A DNA stretch of 64,000 nucleotides, taken from the NCBI RefSeq assembly GCF_001905795.1, contig NZ_LIXJ01000013.1, forward strand, positions 124,001 to 188,000. The letters are read 5' to 3'. The stretch comes from Streptomyces sp. CB01580. GTDB taxonomy: Bacteria > Actinomycetota > Actinomycetes > Streptomycetales > Streptomycetaceae. Below the pieces are notes generated by a model that was not told where the DNA came from, searched no databases, and worked only from the letters and a program-made list of their open reading frames with translations. The position numbers and the translations under genes are program-made. This document shows positions 32,179-41,462 of this stretch, one piece after another (within the stretch, counting starts at the first letter, position 1; every line of letters begins with the position of its first letter).

Positions 32179-33774
32179 GTGCCAGCAGCACCCTCCGCCG
32201 CTCCCGACAGCGCGACCGACGTGGTTCTCGTTGTCGACTTCGGCGCCCAGTACGCCCAGCTCATCGCCCGTCGTGTCCGCGAGGCCCGGGTCTACAGCGA
32301 GATCGTCCCGTCCACGATGCCGGTGGCCGAGATGCTGGCCAAGAACCCCCGGGCGATCATCCTGTCCGGCGGCCCCTCGTCGGTGTACGCGGAAGGCGCG
32401 CCCACGCTCGACCGTTCGCTGTTCGAGGCCGGGGTGCCGGTCTTCGGCATGTGCTACGGCTTCCAGCTGATGGCGACCATGCTCGGCGGCACCGTCGACG
32501 ACAACGGCGCCCGCGAGTACGGCCGCACCCCGCTCACCGTCACCAAGAACGGCTCCACACTGTTCGAGGGCACGCCCGCCGAGCAGTCGGTCTGGATGTC
32601 GCACGGCGACGCCTGCTCCGCCGCCCCCGAGGGCTTCACCGTCACCGCGTCCACGGACGTGGTCCCGGTCGCCGCCTTCGAGAACGACGAGAAGAAGCTC
32701 TACGGCGTCCAGTACCACCCCGAGGTCATGCACTCCACGCACGGCCAGCAGGTTCTGGAGCACTTCCTCTACCGCGGCGCCGGCATCGAGCCGACCTGGA
32801 CCACGAGCAACGTGGTCGAGGAGCAGATCGCCGTGATCCGCCAGCAGGTCGGCAGCAAGCGCGCCATCTGCGCCCTGTCCGGCGGGGTGGACTCCGCGGT
32901 CGCCGCCGCCCTCGTGCAGAAGGCCATCGGCTCCCAGCTGACCTGCGTGTACGTCGACCACGGTCTGATGCGCAAGGGCGAGACCGAGCAGGTCGAGAAG
33001 GACTTCGTCGCCGCCACCGGCGTCCAGCTGAAGGTCGTCGACGCCTCGGAGCGGTTCCTGAGCGCGCTGGCCGGGGTCTCCGACCCCGAGCAGAAGCGGA
33101 AGATCATCGGCCGCGAGTTCATCCGCGTCTTCGAGCAGGCGCAGGCCGAGATCGTCGCCGAGGGCGCCGCCGACGGCGAGGACGTCGCGTTCCTCGTCCA
33201 GGGCACGCTCTACCCGGACGTCGTCGAGTCCGGCGGCGGCACCGGCACCGCCAACATCAAGTCCCACCACAACGTCGGCGGTCTCCCCGAGGACATCGAG
33301 TTCCAGCTCGTCGAGCCGCTGCGCAAGCTGTTCAAGGACGAGGTCCGGATGGTCGGACAGGAGCTCGGCCTGCCCGAGGAGATCGTCCAGCGCCAGCCGT
33401 TCCCCGGCCCCGGGCTCGGCATCCGGATCGTCGGCGAGGTCACCCGGGAGCGGCTCGACCTGCTCCGCGAGGCCGACGCCATCGCCCGCGAGGAGCTGAC
33501 GGAGGCCGGCCTGGACCGCGAGATCTGGCAGTGCCCGGTGGTCCTGCTCGCCGACGTCCGCTCCGTCGGCGTCCAGGGCGACGGCCGCACCTACGGCCAC
33601 CCGATCGTGCTGCGCCCGGTCTCCTCCGAGGACGCCATGACCGCCGACTGGTCGCGCCTCCCGTACGAGACCCTCGCCAAGATCTCGACCCGCATCACCA
33701 ACGAGGTGGCCGATGTCAACCGGGTCGTGCTCGACGTGACGAGCAAGCCGCCGGGCACCATCGAGTGGGAGTGA
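32179..33774 (+). CDS. guaA: GMP synthase (glutamine-hydrolysing)
   Basis: 531 residues, full length. An N-terminal class I glutamine amidotransferase (Cys92 in F-G-M-C-Y-G, H-P-E later) supplies ammonia. The ATP-pyrophosphatase domain has the P-loop S234-G-G-V-D-S, and a C-terminal dimerisation domain follows. It aminates XMP to GMP, the step after guaB. The start is GTG at 32179, following GGAAGG. A possible -10 (TAGAAT, 32124-32129) lies upstream without a clear -35. It is divergent from the aroQ leader. Confidence 0.97.
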   Translation: MPAAPSAAPDSATDVVLVVDFGAQYAQLIARRVREARVYSEIVPSTMPVAEMLAKNPRAIILSGGPSSVYAEGAPTLDRSLFEAGVPVFGMCYGFQLMATMLGGTVDDNGAREYGRTPLTVTKNGSTLFEGTPAEQSVWMSHGDACSAAPEGFTVTASTDVVPVAAFENDEKKLYGVQYHPEVMHSTHGQQVLEHFLYRGAGIEPTWTTSNVVEEQIAVIRQQVGSKRAICALSGGVDSAVAAALVQKAIGSQLTCVYVDHGLMRKGETEQVEKDFVAATGVQLKVVDASERFLSALAGVSDPEQKRKIIGREFIRVFEQAQAEIVAEGAADGEDVAFLVQGTLYPDVVESGGGTGTANIKSHHNVGGLPEDIEFQLVEPLRKLFKDEVRMVGQELGLPEEIVQRQPFPGPGLGIRIVGEVTRERLDLLREADAIAREELTEAGLDREIWQCPVVLLADVRSVGVQGDGRTYGHPIVLRPVSSEDAMTADWSRLPYETLAKISTRITNEVADVNRVVLDVTSKPPGTIEWE

Positions 33775-33915
33775 CCCCCGTGCGCCCAGCGCCCGGGAGC
33801 ACACCCTCACCAGGGTCAACGCCGATGCCGTCGCTCATTCGTTTGGGCGGCGGCATCGCCGTTCGTGCTGGGTACGCTGGCTGAGGAGACGAGACTCTGC
33901 CCCATGGGAGCAATC

Positions 33916-34524
33916 ATGAGCGCCGCACCCGACCCCAGGCTTGAGAAGCAGCGGTACCGGTGGCCCGTTCCGCCCGAGGGCGGGTGGACGGCGGACGACC
34001 TCGACCGGCTTCCGGACCTGCCGCCTCACACCGAGCTGATCGACGGGAGTCTCGTCTTCATGAGTCCGCAGCGTAAGTTCCACACCCGCACGATGTGGCT
34101 GCTGGAGCAGGCTCTGCTCGCGCATCTGCCGAGCGACCTGGACGTCGACCGCGAGATGACCATCCGAATCGACGAGAGAAACCGTCCGGAGCCCGACATG
34201 CTGGTCTACAGGGCGGAGGCGGACACCGGCGCGGACCAGATCTGGTACGCGCCCGAGGACGTCGTCCTGGCCGTCGAAGTGGTGTCGCCCGACTCGCAGG
34301 ACCGTGACCGCGATGTCAAGCCGCGCAAGTACGCCGCGGCCGGGATCGCTCATTTCTGGCGGGTGGAGGCGGATGTCGACGGCCTGCCGATCGTGTACGT
34401 CTACGAACTCGACCCGGCTCGGCAGGCGTACACCCCGACGGGCATCTACCACAACGAGCTGAAGCTGGACGTTCCTTACCTGATCGAGGCGGACCTCACC
34501 CGGATCTACCACCGCGGCCGGTGA
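33916..34524 (+). CDS. Uma2 family protein (putative PD-(D/E)XK endonuclease)
   Basis: A 202-residue member of the Uma2/DUF820 family, abundant in Streptomyces and cyanobacteria. The nuclease-like core is visible: E-P-D-M-L-V-Y, then V-V-L-A-V-E-V-V-S-P-D-S with a Lys-containing segment, D-V-K-P-R-K-Y, after it. The P-P-E-G-G-W-T-A-D-D-L-D-R-L-P N-terminus is also typical. I chose ATG at 33916, which has GGGAG 6 nt upstream; ATG at 33904 is an alternative. Nuclease activity is predicted by fold and rarely shown. The gene lies 141 bp after guaA and seems a single-gene insertion. Confidence 0.88.
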   Translation: MSAAPDPRLEKQRYRWPVPPEGGWTADDLDRLPDLPPHTELIDGSLVFMSPQRKFHTRTMWLLEQALLAHLPSDLDVDREMTIRIDERNRPEPDMLVYRAEADTGADQIWYAPEDVVLAVEVVSPDSQDRDRDVKPRKYAAAGIAHFWRVEADVDGLPIVYVYELDPARQAYTPTGIYHNELKLDVPYLIEADLTRIYHRGR

Positions 34525-34624
34525 ATGCCGCTCCGAACATGGTCGGCTCCCCGGCACCCCTGGCCACTTGTCGCGACCAGCGGTAGCTTCCGCCTCCCCA
34601 CGTCCTGGGAGCCGAGGAGGCGTC

Positions 34625-35419
34625 ATGCCCGAGCCCACGCCCGAGCACATGCCGGAGCCCACACCCGTACCCGTGGACCGGCTCCACTTCGCGATGCCGC
34701 CCGTCCACGAGTCGGTGCGGGAGGAGCGTGCCCACCGCAAGGAGCGGCTGGCCGGGGCGCTCCGGCTGTTCGGTGAGTACGGGTACGAGGACGGTGTCTC
34801 GGGCCATCTCACCGCGCGCGACCCGGAGTTCGCCGACTGCTTCTGGGTCAATCCCTTCGGGGTTCCTTTCGACGGGATCACCGCGGACGAGCTGATCCTG
34901 GTGAACGGGGACGGCCAGGTCGTCGAGGGACAGCACCACGTCAACCAGGCCGCGTTCGCCGTCCACGCGCAGGTGCACCGGGCCCGCCCCGACATCGTCG
35001 CCGTCGCGCACACCCACTCCGTGCACGGGCGGGCCCTGTCCGCGCTCGGTGAGCTCGTCGAACCGATCACCCAGGAGGCCTGCGCCTTCTACGAGGACCA
35101 CGCTCTCTACGACGCGTACACCGGGGTCGTCGTCGACGCGGTGGAGGGGCGCCGGATCGCGGCGGCGCTCGGCGGGCGCAAGGCGATCGTGCTGCGCAAC
35201 CACGGACTGCTGACCGTCGGCGGCACGGTGGACGCCGCCGCGTGGTGGTTCATCTCCCTGGAACGCTGCTGCCAGGTGCAGTTGGCCGCGCGCGCCGCCG
35301 GGAAGCCGGTGCCGATCGGCCACCGGGACGCCGTCGCCACCCGGGAGCACCTGGGCGGCGACCTGGCGGCCTGGGCCAACTACCAGCCGCTCTGGCGCCG
35401 GATCAGCCGTGCTTCCTGA
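34625..35419 (+). CDS. Class II aldolase/adducin family protein
   Basis: 264 residues. The zinc-binding motif H-T-H-S-V-H-G and a later N-H-G-L-L-T match L-fuculose-1-phosphate-type aldolases and epimerases. The N-terminal 20 residues are a Pro/Glu/Thr stretch (E-P-T-P-E-H-M). The start ATG has GGAGG 6 nt upstream. The reaction (aldol cleavage of a phosphorylated sugar, or decarboxylation) cannot be told from sequence. There is no sugar operon next to it. Confidence 0.9.
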   Translation: MPEPTPEHMPEPTPVPVDRLHFAMPPVHESVREERAHRKERLAGALRLFGEYGYEDGVSGHLTARDPEFADCFWVNPFGVPFDGITADELILVNGDGQVVEGQHHVNQAAFAVHAQVHRARPDIVAVAHTHSVHGRALSALGELVEPITQEACAFYEDHALYDAYTGVVVDAVEGRRIAAALGGRKAIVLRNHGLLTVGGTVDAAAWWFISLERCCQVQLAARAAGKPVPIGHRDAVATREHLGGDLAAWANYQPLWRRISRAS

Positions 35420-35613
35420 CGCGTCGACGAGTCGCAGTTTCCAGTGACATCGGGCGACTTCTGACAGCCGGATCGCTCGCACATTCTTGCGATGTGTGCC
35501 GGTGCGTCTCCCCGATGCGGCCCGAGGCCCTTTTGTGCGGCACAATTCGCAGCAATAACAGTCGAGTTGGCTGGACCGTGGCTGGATCGGGGCTGGAAAG
35601 GGCGGCGTTCTCC

Positions 35614-36882
35614 GTGGCGTTGGACGAGGCGAGGGTGAGCGGCACGCACGGCGGCGGCTGTACGTGCGGCGGCTGCCCGCACGGGGCGCGCGAGGGCCAT
35701 CGGCGCGCGGTGGCGGCCTTCCTGACCAAACGGGAAGAATTCGCCGCGGGGCAGGGGGTGCCGCCGGGGGTCGCACAGTCCGTCTCCGCGACCCGGCAGT
35801 GGGTGTCGGACGAGCTGACCCAGTCGGCCAGGACCGTCGCCGAACGGGGCCGGGAGGCGGGGGACGCCTGGCTGTACCGGGTATGGCGGCGCACCCTGAT
35901 CGCGGTGTGGGGAGGTGTGGCCGTGCTGGTCGTCGCCGAGACCGCCACCGCCATCGGCGCGGGCTGGAGCAACGCCCGTACGGCCGGTCTGATCGCCGGA
36001 CTGGTCACCGCGGGCCTGCTGACCGGCGCCGCCCACGTCCACCGGGCCCGCGGCGGTCTGCTCGCCCCGGTGATAGGGGAGGACAACCGGCTCTCCACCT
36101 CCCGGGCGGTCGCGGCGTCCTGGGTGCTGCTCGCCGTGTTCTCCGTGCTCGTGCTGGCGCTCCAGCTGGCCGGCGCCTCCGACCATGCCGAGCGCGACGC
36201 GCTGATCGAGGGACTGGACCTGGCCAGGGGCGCCGGGGTGGTGACCGTGCTGGCGCTGGTGTGCGCCGTCGCCGTGGTCGTGCGCCGGGTGGTGGGCGTA
36301 CGGGCCCTCTCCGGGCGGCTCCAGAAGCTGCGGGCCGAGCGGCCGCGCGCCGCCGATCTGCTCACCGACGACTCGGGGCGGGGCAGCTTCACGGACGTGC
36401 AGTACGTGCTGGTGAGCACCGTCGCGGTGCTGTTCGCCGCGATCCGGCTGGCCCGCAGGCCCGAGCAGCTGCCCGACCTGCCCTGGGGGCTCGCGCTGCT
36501 GGTCGCCGTCTCGGCGGTCGCGTACTTCGCCGGGAAGTACACGGAGGGCGGGCGCCCGGTGGTCCTCTCGGTGGTCCGGTCCCGGGAGGCCGGGGACCTG
36601 GACGCGCCGATCCGTACCGGTGACGACATCGAGATCCGGGGCGCCGGATTCGTGCCGCCCGGCGCCGGGACCCCGGACCGGCTGGCGGGCATGGTCGTGC
36701 GGATCGGCCGGGTCCATGTGCACGTACCGCTCGTCCCGGTCACCGGCGGCTTCGCCAACCCGACGGACGGCGTGCTCACCGTTCCGGTACCGGTGGACGT
36801 GGAGCCGGGCCGGGTGGAGGTGCAGGTCGTGACCGCCGCCGGAGTGGAGACGAACCCGGTGGAGATCGAGGTGACGGACTGA
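35614..36882 (+). CDS. Multi-pass membrane protein of unknown function
   Basis: 422 residues from GTG at 35614 (an in-frame GTG at 35635 is possible). The short N-terminus contains C-T-C-G-G-C, possibly metal binding. About five hydrophobic segments fill residues 95-310, and a C-terminal beta-rich domain (I-E-I-R-G-A-G-F-V-P-P onward) resembles an IPT/TIG-like fold. I do not recognise the family. It is monocistronic between the aldolase and DoxX genes. Confidence 0.75.
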   Translation: MALDEARVSGTHGGGCTCGGCPHGAREGHRRAVAAFLTKREEFAAGQGVPPGVAQSVSATRQWVSDELTQSARTVAERGREAGDAWLYRVWRRTLIAVWGGVAVLVVAETATAIGAGWSNARTAGLIAGLVTAGLLTGAAHVHRARGGLLAPVIGEDNRLSTSRAVAASWVLLAVFSVLVLALQLAGASDHAERDALIEGLDLARGAGVVTVLALVCAVAVVVRRVVGVRALSGRLQKLRAERPRAADLLTDDSGRGSFTDVQYVLVSTVAVLFAAIRLARRPEQLPDLPWGLALLVAVSAVAYFAGKYTEGGRPVVLSVVRSREAGDLDAPIRTGDDIEIRGAGFVPPGAGTPDRLAGMVVRIGRVHVHVPLVPVTGGFANPTDGVLTVPVPVDVEPGRVEVQVVTAAGVETNPVEIEVTD

Positions 36883-37058
36883 CCGTCGGTCGCCCGGCCG
36901 ACGGGCCCCGCGCTGCCGGGGCCTCCCGCTGACGGCGCTTCATACCGATGGCCGTCCCGCCGACGGATCTTCCGGCCGGACGGCCCATCGGGAGGAGCGC
37001 CGTGTTGCCCCTTCTACGTATCGTCTGATGACCGGATTACGGAAGGATGGGCAGTCAC

Positions 37059-37595
37059 ATGCAAGGTTTGCAGGAAATGCCGGGTCTGCGCGGTTATGGA
37101 GTGACGGTGGGCAGTCCGGGCGGGGCTCGGGGGCTCAAGGAACTCGCACGGGAGCACGCACTGCTGCCGCTGCGGATCTTCCTCGGCGTCACCTTCGTCT
37201 ACGCCGGGATCGACAAGCTGATGACCGACGGTTTCTTCCGCGCGAGCGGCCCGGGCTCCATCGGCGAGATGATGCGCGGGGTGCGCGACTCGTCCGCGAT
37301 CCCGGCCCTCGTCGACCTCGCGCTGAAGAACCCCGGGGCCTTCGGATACGCCATCGCCTTCGGCGAGATCGCCGTCGGGATCGGCACCCTCATCGGACTG
37401 TGGGCACGGCTCGCCGCGCTCGGCGGGGCACTGATCTCGCTCAGCCTGTGGCTGACCGTCAGCTGGCAGGTCAAGCCGTACTACTTCGGCAACGACCTGA
37501 TCTATCTCATGGCCTGGCTGCCGCTGCTGCTCGCCGGGGCCGCGGCGTTCTCCGTGGACGCCCTCCGCGCGTCACGACGGCGACGGATCACATAG
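37059..37595 (+). CDS. DoxX family membrane protein
   Basis: 178 residues with four predicted transmembrane helices. The DoxX pattern appears as L-P-L-R-I-F-L-G-V-T-F-V-Y-A-G-I-D-K-L, then a F-G-E-I-A-V-G-I-G-T-L-I-G-L-W helix. Roles of such proteins range from thiosulfate-quinone oxidoreductase subunits to redox-related membrane complexes, so no specific role is given. ATG at 37059 is favoured over 37047, because the AAGGATGG sequence would otherwise touch the start. The last 94 bp overlap, antisense, the small gene at 37502-37765. Confidence 0.88.
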   Translation: MQGLQEMPGLRGYGVTVGSPGGARGLKELAREHALLPLRIFLGVTFVYAGIDKLMTDGFFRASGPGSIGEMMRGVRDSSAIPALVDLALKNPGAFGYAIAFGEIAVGIGTLIGLWARLAALGGALISLSLWLTVSWQVKPYYFGNDLIYLMAWLPLLLAGAAAFSVDALRASRRRRIT

Positions 37596-37765
37596 TTCAC
37601 CCAGGTCACGGTGGTGGCCAGCCAGAGGCCGCCGAAGAACAGCGGGAAGAAGAAGACCCACGGGGCGTCCCAGGCACCCGCCGCGTCCCCCGCGTAGCCC
37701 GCCGCCAGGGCGAGCATCACCAGGCCCGCCACCGCCCGGCCCGGACGGATCTCATGAAGCAGCAC
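37502..37765 (-). CDS. Small membrane protein coupled to the PspC gene
   Basis: 87 residues, GTG at 37765 with GGAGG 6 nt upstream. It has two hydrophobic helices (G-L-V-M-L-A-L-A-A-G-Y and W-V-F-F-F-P-L-F-F-G-G-L-W-L) and a basic R-R-R-R-D-A-R-R loop after the second. Its start lies inside the last codons of the PspC gene (14-bp overlap), so it is probably translationally coupled. Its 3' third overlaps the end of the convergent DoxX gene by 94 bp. The good ribosome-binding site and clear helices make it a real gene. Confidence 0.78.
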   Translation of the reverse strand: MLLHEIRPGRAVAGLVMLALAAGYAGDAAGAWDAPWVFFFPLFFGGLWLATTVTWVNYVIRRRRDARRASTENAAAPASSSGSQAMR

Positions 37766-39089
37766 GGGTGACCTCCACCTGTCCGACACCGATCTCCAGA
37801 GTGAGCTCGACCGTACCCGCGGGCTTGCTCCCCGGGGCCGGCGGCAGCGTCCTGTGCTCGTTGCGCGACGGCCTGACATCCACGTCGCCCGGAGGCCCGG
37901 ACGGTGCCTCCCCCGTGCGGTCGACGGGCAGCGTGATGTCGCCGAAACCCGCCCGGGCGTTCAGCCTCACCGTCACCGCCTTCGGCACGACGACGACCAG
38001 ACGGCCCGCACCGACCCTTGCCGCCGTCGCGACGGTGTCGCCCTCGGGAACGCTGATCCCGGTGAGGTCCAGTCGCGCCTGCCCGGTGCCCAGCGCGTAC
38101 TCCGACCGGACCGCCGCCGCCGTGGCGGGCCGCCAGCCCTCGTGCATCCACTGCGTGGTGATGTCCTTCGGCAGCGCGGACGCGCCCGCCAGCAGCACCG
38201 CTGTGATCATCGCCAGCATGACCGTGCCGAACCCGGTCCGGCCGAGGAACGAGCTGACCAGCATCCCGAGCCCGAACACCGCGAGCGCCCCTGCCAGACC
38301 GAACTGCAGGCTCGTGCCGAGCGGCTGCGACTCCCAGGTCAGTCCCGTGCCGAGCCCGCCCGCGATCAGCGCCAGCAGGAAGACGAGACCACCGATGGAG
38401 ACCGGGCCCATGGTGCCGGGCTCCCGCCGGGGCGCGCAGTACGGATCCCGCGGTGCCGAACCCGGCGCGCGCGGGGGGCGCCCGCCGGGCGACGCGTCGG
38501 CCGGACCCCACAGATACCCGTGCGCCACCGGCCCCGTCGTGCCGTCCTTGACGATCGGATCCCGCCACCACGACGGACTGCCCGGCGACGGCGGCGCCTT
38601 CACCTCGGGCGGCGCGTCCGCCACCGCCTGCGCGGTCGCCGGGTGCGACGGATCCCGGGGCGCCACCGCCTTGCGGTTCTGCGTCCAGACGGCGAAGCCG
38701 ACGACCGCCAGCGACAGCATCGCGGAGAACGCCAGCGTGCCGCCGTTGCCCAGCATGGAGAGGAACAGCCCGCACCCGATCAACGCGAGCAGCACCGCGA
38801 TCAGCGACGCGCCCTCGACACGGCCGGACAGCAGCCTGCGCGCCTCGTTCTCCTCCTCGCCGTCCAGCGGGATCAGCAGCCAGGCGAAGCCGTAGAAGAT
38901 CAGCCCGATGCCCCCCGCGACGGACAGCACCCCGAGCACGATCCGGAAGATCACCGGATCGACGTCGCAGTACCGGCCGAGCCCGCCGCAGACTCCGGCC
39001 ACGGCTTTCTGGCGCGGGCTGCGCCGCAGTTGCGGTCGCGGTTCGGAGGGCGGCGCGACACCGGGGGAGGTGTCCTGGGGAACGGTCAT
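37752..39089 (-). CDS. PspC domain protein with LiaF-like C-terminus
   Basis: 445 residues. The PspC domain lies near the N-terminus (V-A-G-V-C-G-G-L-G-R-Y, then a helix). More transmembrane segments and a cytoplasmic Pro-rich loop follow. The C-terminal beta-strand-rich domain, rich in V and G, resembles LiaF/YvqF or adhesin-like DUF4097 domains. It is divergent from a PspC-containing histidine kinase and its regulator, as in Lia-type envelope-stress systems where LiaF inhibits the kinase. The start ATG at 39089 has GGAG upstream. Confidence 0.87.
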   Translation of the reverse strand: MTVPQDTSPGVAPPSEPRPQLRRSPRQKAVAGVCGGLGRYCDVDPVIFRIVLGVLSVAGGIGLIFYGFAWLLIPLDGEEENEARRLLSGRVEGASLIAVLLALIGCGLFLSMLGNGGTLAFSAMLSLAVVGFAVWTQNRKAVAPRDPSHPATAQAVADAPPEVKAPPSPGSPSWWRDPIVKDGTTGPVAHGYLWGPADASPGGRPPRAPGSAPRDPYCAPRREPGTMGPVSIGGLVFLLALIAGGLGTGLTWESQPLGTSLQFGLAGALAVFGLGMLVSSFLGRTGFGTVMLAMITAVLLAGASALPKDITTQWMHEGWRPATAAAVRSEYALGTGQARLDLTGISVPEGDTVATAARVGAGRLVVVVPKAVTVRLNARAGFGDITLPVDRTGEAPSGPPGDVDVRPSRNEHRTLPPAPGSKPAGTVELTLEIGVGQVEVTRAAS

Positions 39090-39241
39090 GGCTCCATGGT
39101 GACGGGCCGGGCGCGCGTCCGGGACCCGCCCCCACCCTGGCCGATCCCTGATATTCGCCGACGGAACCCCTGGGGGAGGTCCGCCGCCGACGGCCCGGGG
39201 CGCACGGCCGGGGCGCACGGCCGGGGCGGCGCGACAGGCTC

Positions 39242-39269
39242 TCAGGGTGGAGTCCGGGACGGACCCTGA
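39242..39269. promoter_or_regulatory. TCAGGGT/ACCCTGA inverted repeat between pspC and kinase genes
   Basis: TCAGGGT (39242-39248) and ACCCTGA (39263-39269) flank 14 nt in the 215-bp divergent promoter region. A further CCCTGA half-site is at 39146-39151. A candidate binding site for the linked response regulator. Confidence 0.4.
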
Positions 39270-39304
39270 TGCCGCGTCCCTTCCGGGCATGTGACCATCG
39301 GGTC

Positions 39305-40603
39305 ATGCAAGCCGCCACGCCCCGGGCCATGAGCTCCGTCAGGACCGAGCCGGAGGAGCCGCCGTCACGCAAGCTGTACCGCAGCGCCGACGGGCGACTG
39401 CTCGGCGGCGTCGCACGCGGCCTCGCCGGACACCTCGGGCTGCCCGTCGCCTGGGTGCGCTTCGTCTTCGTCGGCCTGTTCTTCGCCGAGGGGCTCGGCG
39501 CGCTGCTCTATGCCGTGTTCTGGATCGTCGTCCCGCTCGGTGTCGGTGGAGTGGAGGCCCCGCGCCCCCTCTTCGAGACCGGACCGGACGGCAGACGCAG
39601 GCTCCGCAAACCCGACAGGGGACAGGTCTTCGCCCTCATCGCGCTGATCATCGGCGCGATGATCTTCGTCAGCAACGTCGACATGGGTGGCGGGGCCGAC
39701 CGCTACATCTGGCCCGCGCTGCTGATCGGTGCCGGTTCCGTGCTGGTGTGGCGGCAGGCCGACAACGCCCGCCGCGCCCGCTGGATGGAGACCGGCAACC
39801 GCCGCCGGGTTCTGCACCTGGCCCGGGGGCTCGCCGGGGTCGCCCTGGTCGGCCTGGGCCTGGCCGTCTTCATGGTGGTACGCGGCTCCGCCGCCCAGCT
39901 CGGCAACGTCCTGACCGCCGCGATCGCCGTCCTCACCGGCATAGCGCTGCTGGCCGGCCCGTACCTCGTGCGCATGACCCAGGACCTCTCCGAGGAGCGC
40001 ACCATGCGCATCAGGGCCCAGGAACGCGCCGAGGTCGCCGCACACGTCCACGACTCGGTGCTGCACACCCTCACCCTGATCCAGCGCAACGCCGAGGAAG
40101 CGGGCGAGGTCCGCCGGCTGGCCCGCGCCCAGGAACGCGAACTGCGCAACTGGCTCTACAACCCCGAGGGCACCGGCAAGGAGGAGGACGACGAACCCGA
40201 GACCCTCGCCGAGGCGGTCAAGCGCGCCGCCGCCGAGGTCGAGGACAAGCACGGCGTCCCGCTGGAGGTCGTGGTCGTCGGGGACTGCCCGCTGGACGAG
40301 AGGCTGGGGGCGCAGATGCAGGCCGCGCGCGAGGCGATGGTCAACGCCGCCAAGTACGGTGGCGAGGGCGGTGCCGTGCAGGTCTACGCGGAGGTCGAGG
40401 GCCGTACGGTCTTCGTTTCGGTGCGCGACCGGGGGCCGGGATTCGACCTGGACTCCGTACCGGGGGACAGAATGGGCGTACGAGAGTCGATCATCGGCCG
40501 GATGCAGCGCAACGGGGGCACGGCGCGACTGCGTTCGGTGCCCGGCGGGGGCACGGAGGTCGAGCTGGAGATGGAGAGGGCGAGCGATGACGGAGACCAC
40601 TGA
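39305..40603 (+). CDS. Two-component sensor histidine kinase with PspC domain (LiaS/NarL-type partner)
   Basis: 432 residues. An N-terminal PspC domain (L-L-G-G-V-A-R-G-L-A-G-H-L-G-L) is followed by about five transmembrane helices with short loops. Then come a HisKA_3 dimerisation helix with the phosphoacceptor His249 (H-V-H-D-S-V-L-H-T-L) and an HATPase domain (N-A-A-K-Y-G, D-R-G-P-G-F-D). Little of it is outside the membrane, as in intramembrane-sensing kinases. The start is ATG at 39305 (39329 is possible). It overlaps the regulator gene by 17 bp. Confidence 0.92.
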   Translation: MQAATPRAMSSVRTEPEEPPSRKLYRSADGRLLGGVARGLAGHLGLPVAWVRFVFVGLFFAEGLGALLYAVFWIVVPLGVGGVEAPRPLFETGPDGRRRLRKPDRGQVFALIALIIGAMIFVSNVDMGGGADRYIWPALLIGAGSVLVWRQADNARRARWMETGNRRRVLHLARGLAGVALVGLGLAVFMVVRGSAAQLGNVLTAAIAVLTGIALLAGPYLVRMTQDLSEERTMRIRAQERAEVAAHVHDSVLHTLTLIQRNAEEAGEVRRLARAQERELRNWLYNPEGTGKEEDDEPETLAEAVKRAAAEVEDKHGVPLEVVVVGDCPLDERLGAQMQAAREAMVNAAKYGGEGGAVQVYAEVEGRTVFVSVRDRGPGFDLDSVPGDRMGVRESIIGRMQRNGGTARLRSVPGGGTEVELEMERASDDGDH

Positions 40604-41288
40604 GACGGCCGGGAGCCAGGGGCCGGCCCGCCGGGTGCGGGTCGTGCTCGTCGACGACCACCGGATGTTCCGCACCGGTGTCCAGGCCGAGATCGGCCGC
40701 ACCGAGGAGACCGGCGTCGAGGTGGTCGGCGAGGCCGCCGACGTCGACCAGGCGGTCACGGTCATCACGGCGACCCGCCCCGAGGTCGTCCTCCTCGACG
40801 TGCACCTGCCGGGCGGCGGTGGCGTCGAGGTGCTGCGCCGCTGCGCCCCGCTGATGGGGGCCGTCGACAATCCGGTGCGGTTCCTGGCGCTGTCCGTCTC
40901 GGACGCCGCCGAGGACGTCATCGGCGTCATCCGCGGCGGCGCCCGTGGCTACGTCACCAAGACGATCACCGGCACCGACCTGATCAACTCGGTCTTCCGG
41001 GTCCAGGAGGGCGACGCGGTGTTCTCGCCCCGGCTGGCCGGCTTCGTCCTCGACGCGTTCGCCTCCACGGACGCGCCGCCGGTCGACGAGGACCTGGACC
41101 GGCTGACGCAGCGCGAGCGCGAGGTGCTGCGGCTGATCGCCCGCGGCTACGCGTACAAGGAGATCGCCAAGCAGCTGTTCATCTCGGTGAAGACGGTCGA
41201 GTCGCACGTCTCGGCGGTGCTGCGCAAGCTCCAGCTGTCGAACCGTCACGAACTGACCCGCTGGGCGACGGCCCGGCGGCTGGTCTGA
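40587..41288 (+). CDS. LuxR/NarL-type response regulator
   Basis: 233 residues. Receiver domain with V-L-V-D-D-H-R-M-F and phosphoacceptor Asp71 (L-L-D-V-H-L-P-G). LuxR HTH at the C-terminus (L-T-Q-R-E-R-E-V-L-R-L-I-A-R-G, K-T-V-E-S-H). The ATG overlaps the kinase gene by 17 bp, so the pair is an operon. Likely targets include the divergent PspC/LiaF-like operon. Confidence 0.94.
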   Translation: MTETTETAGSQGPARRVRVVLVDDHRMFRTGVQAEIGRTEETGVEVVGEAADVDQAVTVITATRPEVVLLDVHLPGGGGVEVLRRCAPLMGAVDNPVRFLALSVSDAAEDVIGVIRGGARGYVTKTITGTDLINSVFRVQEGDAVFSPRLAGFVLDAFASTDAPPVDEDLDRLTQREREVLRLIARGYAYKEIAKQLFISVKTVESHVSAVLRKLQLSNRHELTRWATARRLV

Positions 41289-41462
41289 CCCGGCCGGCCC
41301 GGGACGACCGGAACACCCGGTCCGACCGCTCCGGAACGCCGGCCCCGGGGCGCCCGGACCGGCCGCCCCGACGCCCGGCCGGTGCGGTGCGTCCCGGAGC
41401 GCCCGGCCGGGGCGCGTCGCACCCGTGGCCCGGACCGTTCCGTTCTTCCGCGCCGCGGTGAC

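Noticed and set aside
33916..34524. Uma2 gene as part of a defence or toxin system
   Set aside because: It stands alone between guaA and an aldolase with no partner gene; Uma2 genes are scattered singly in Streptomyces.
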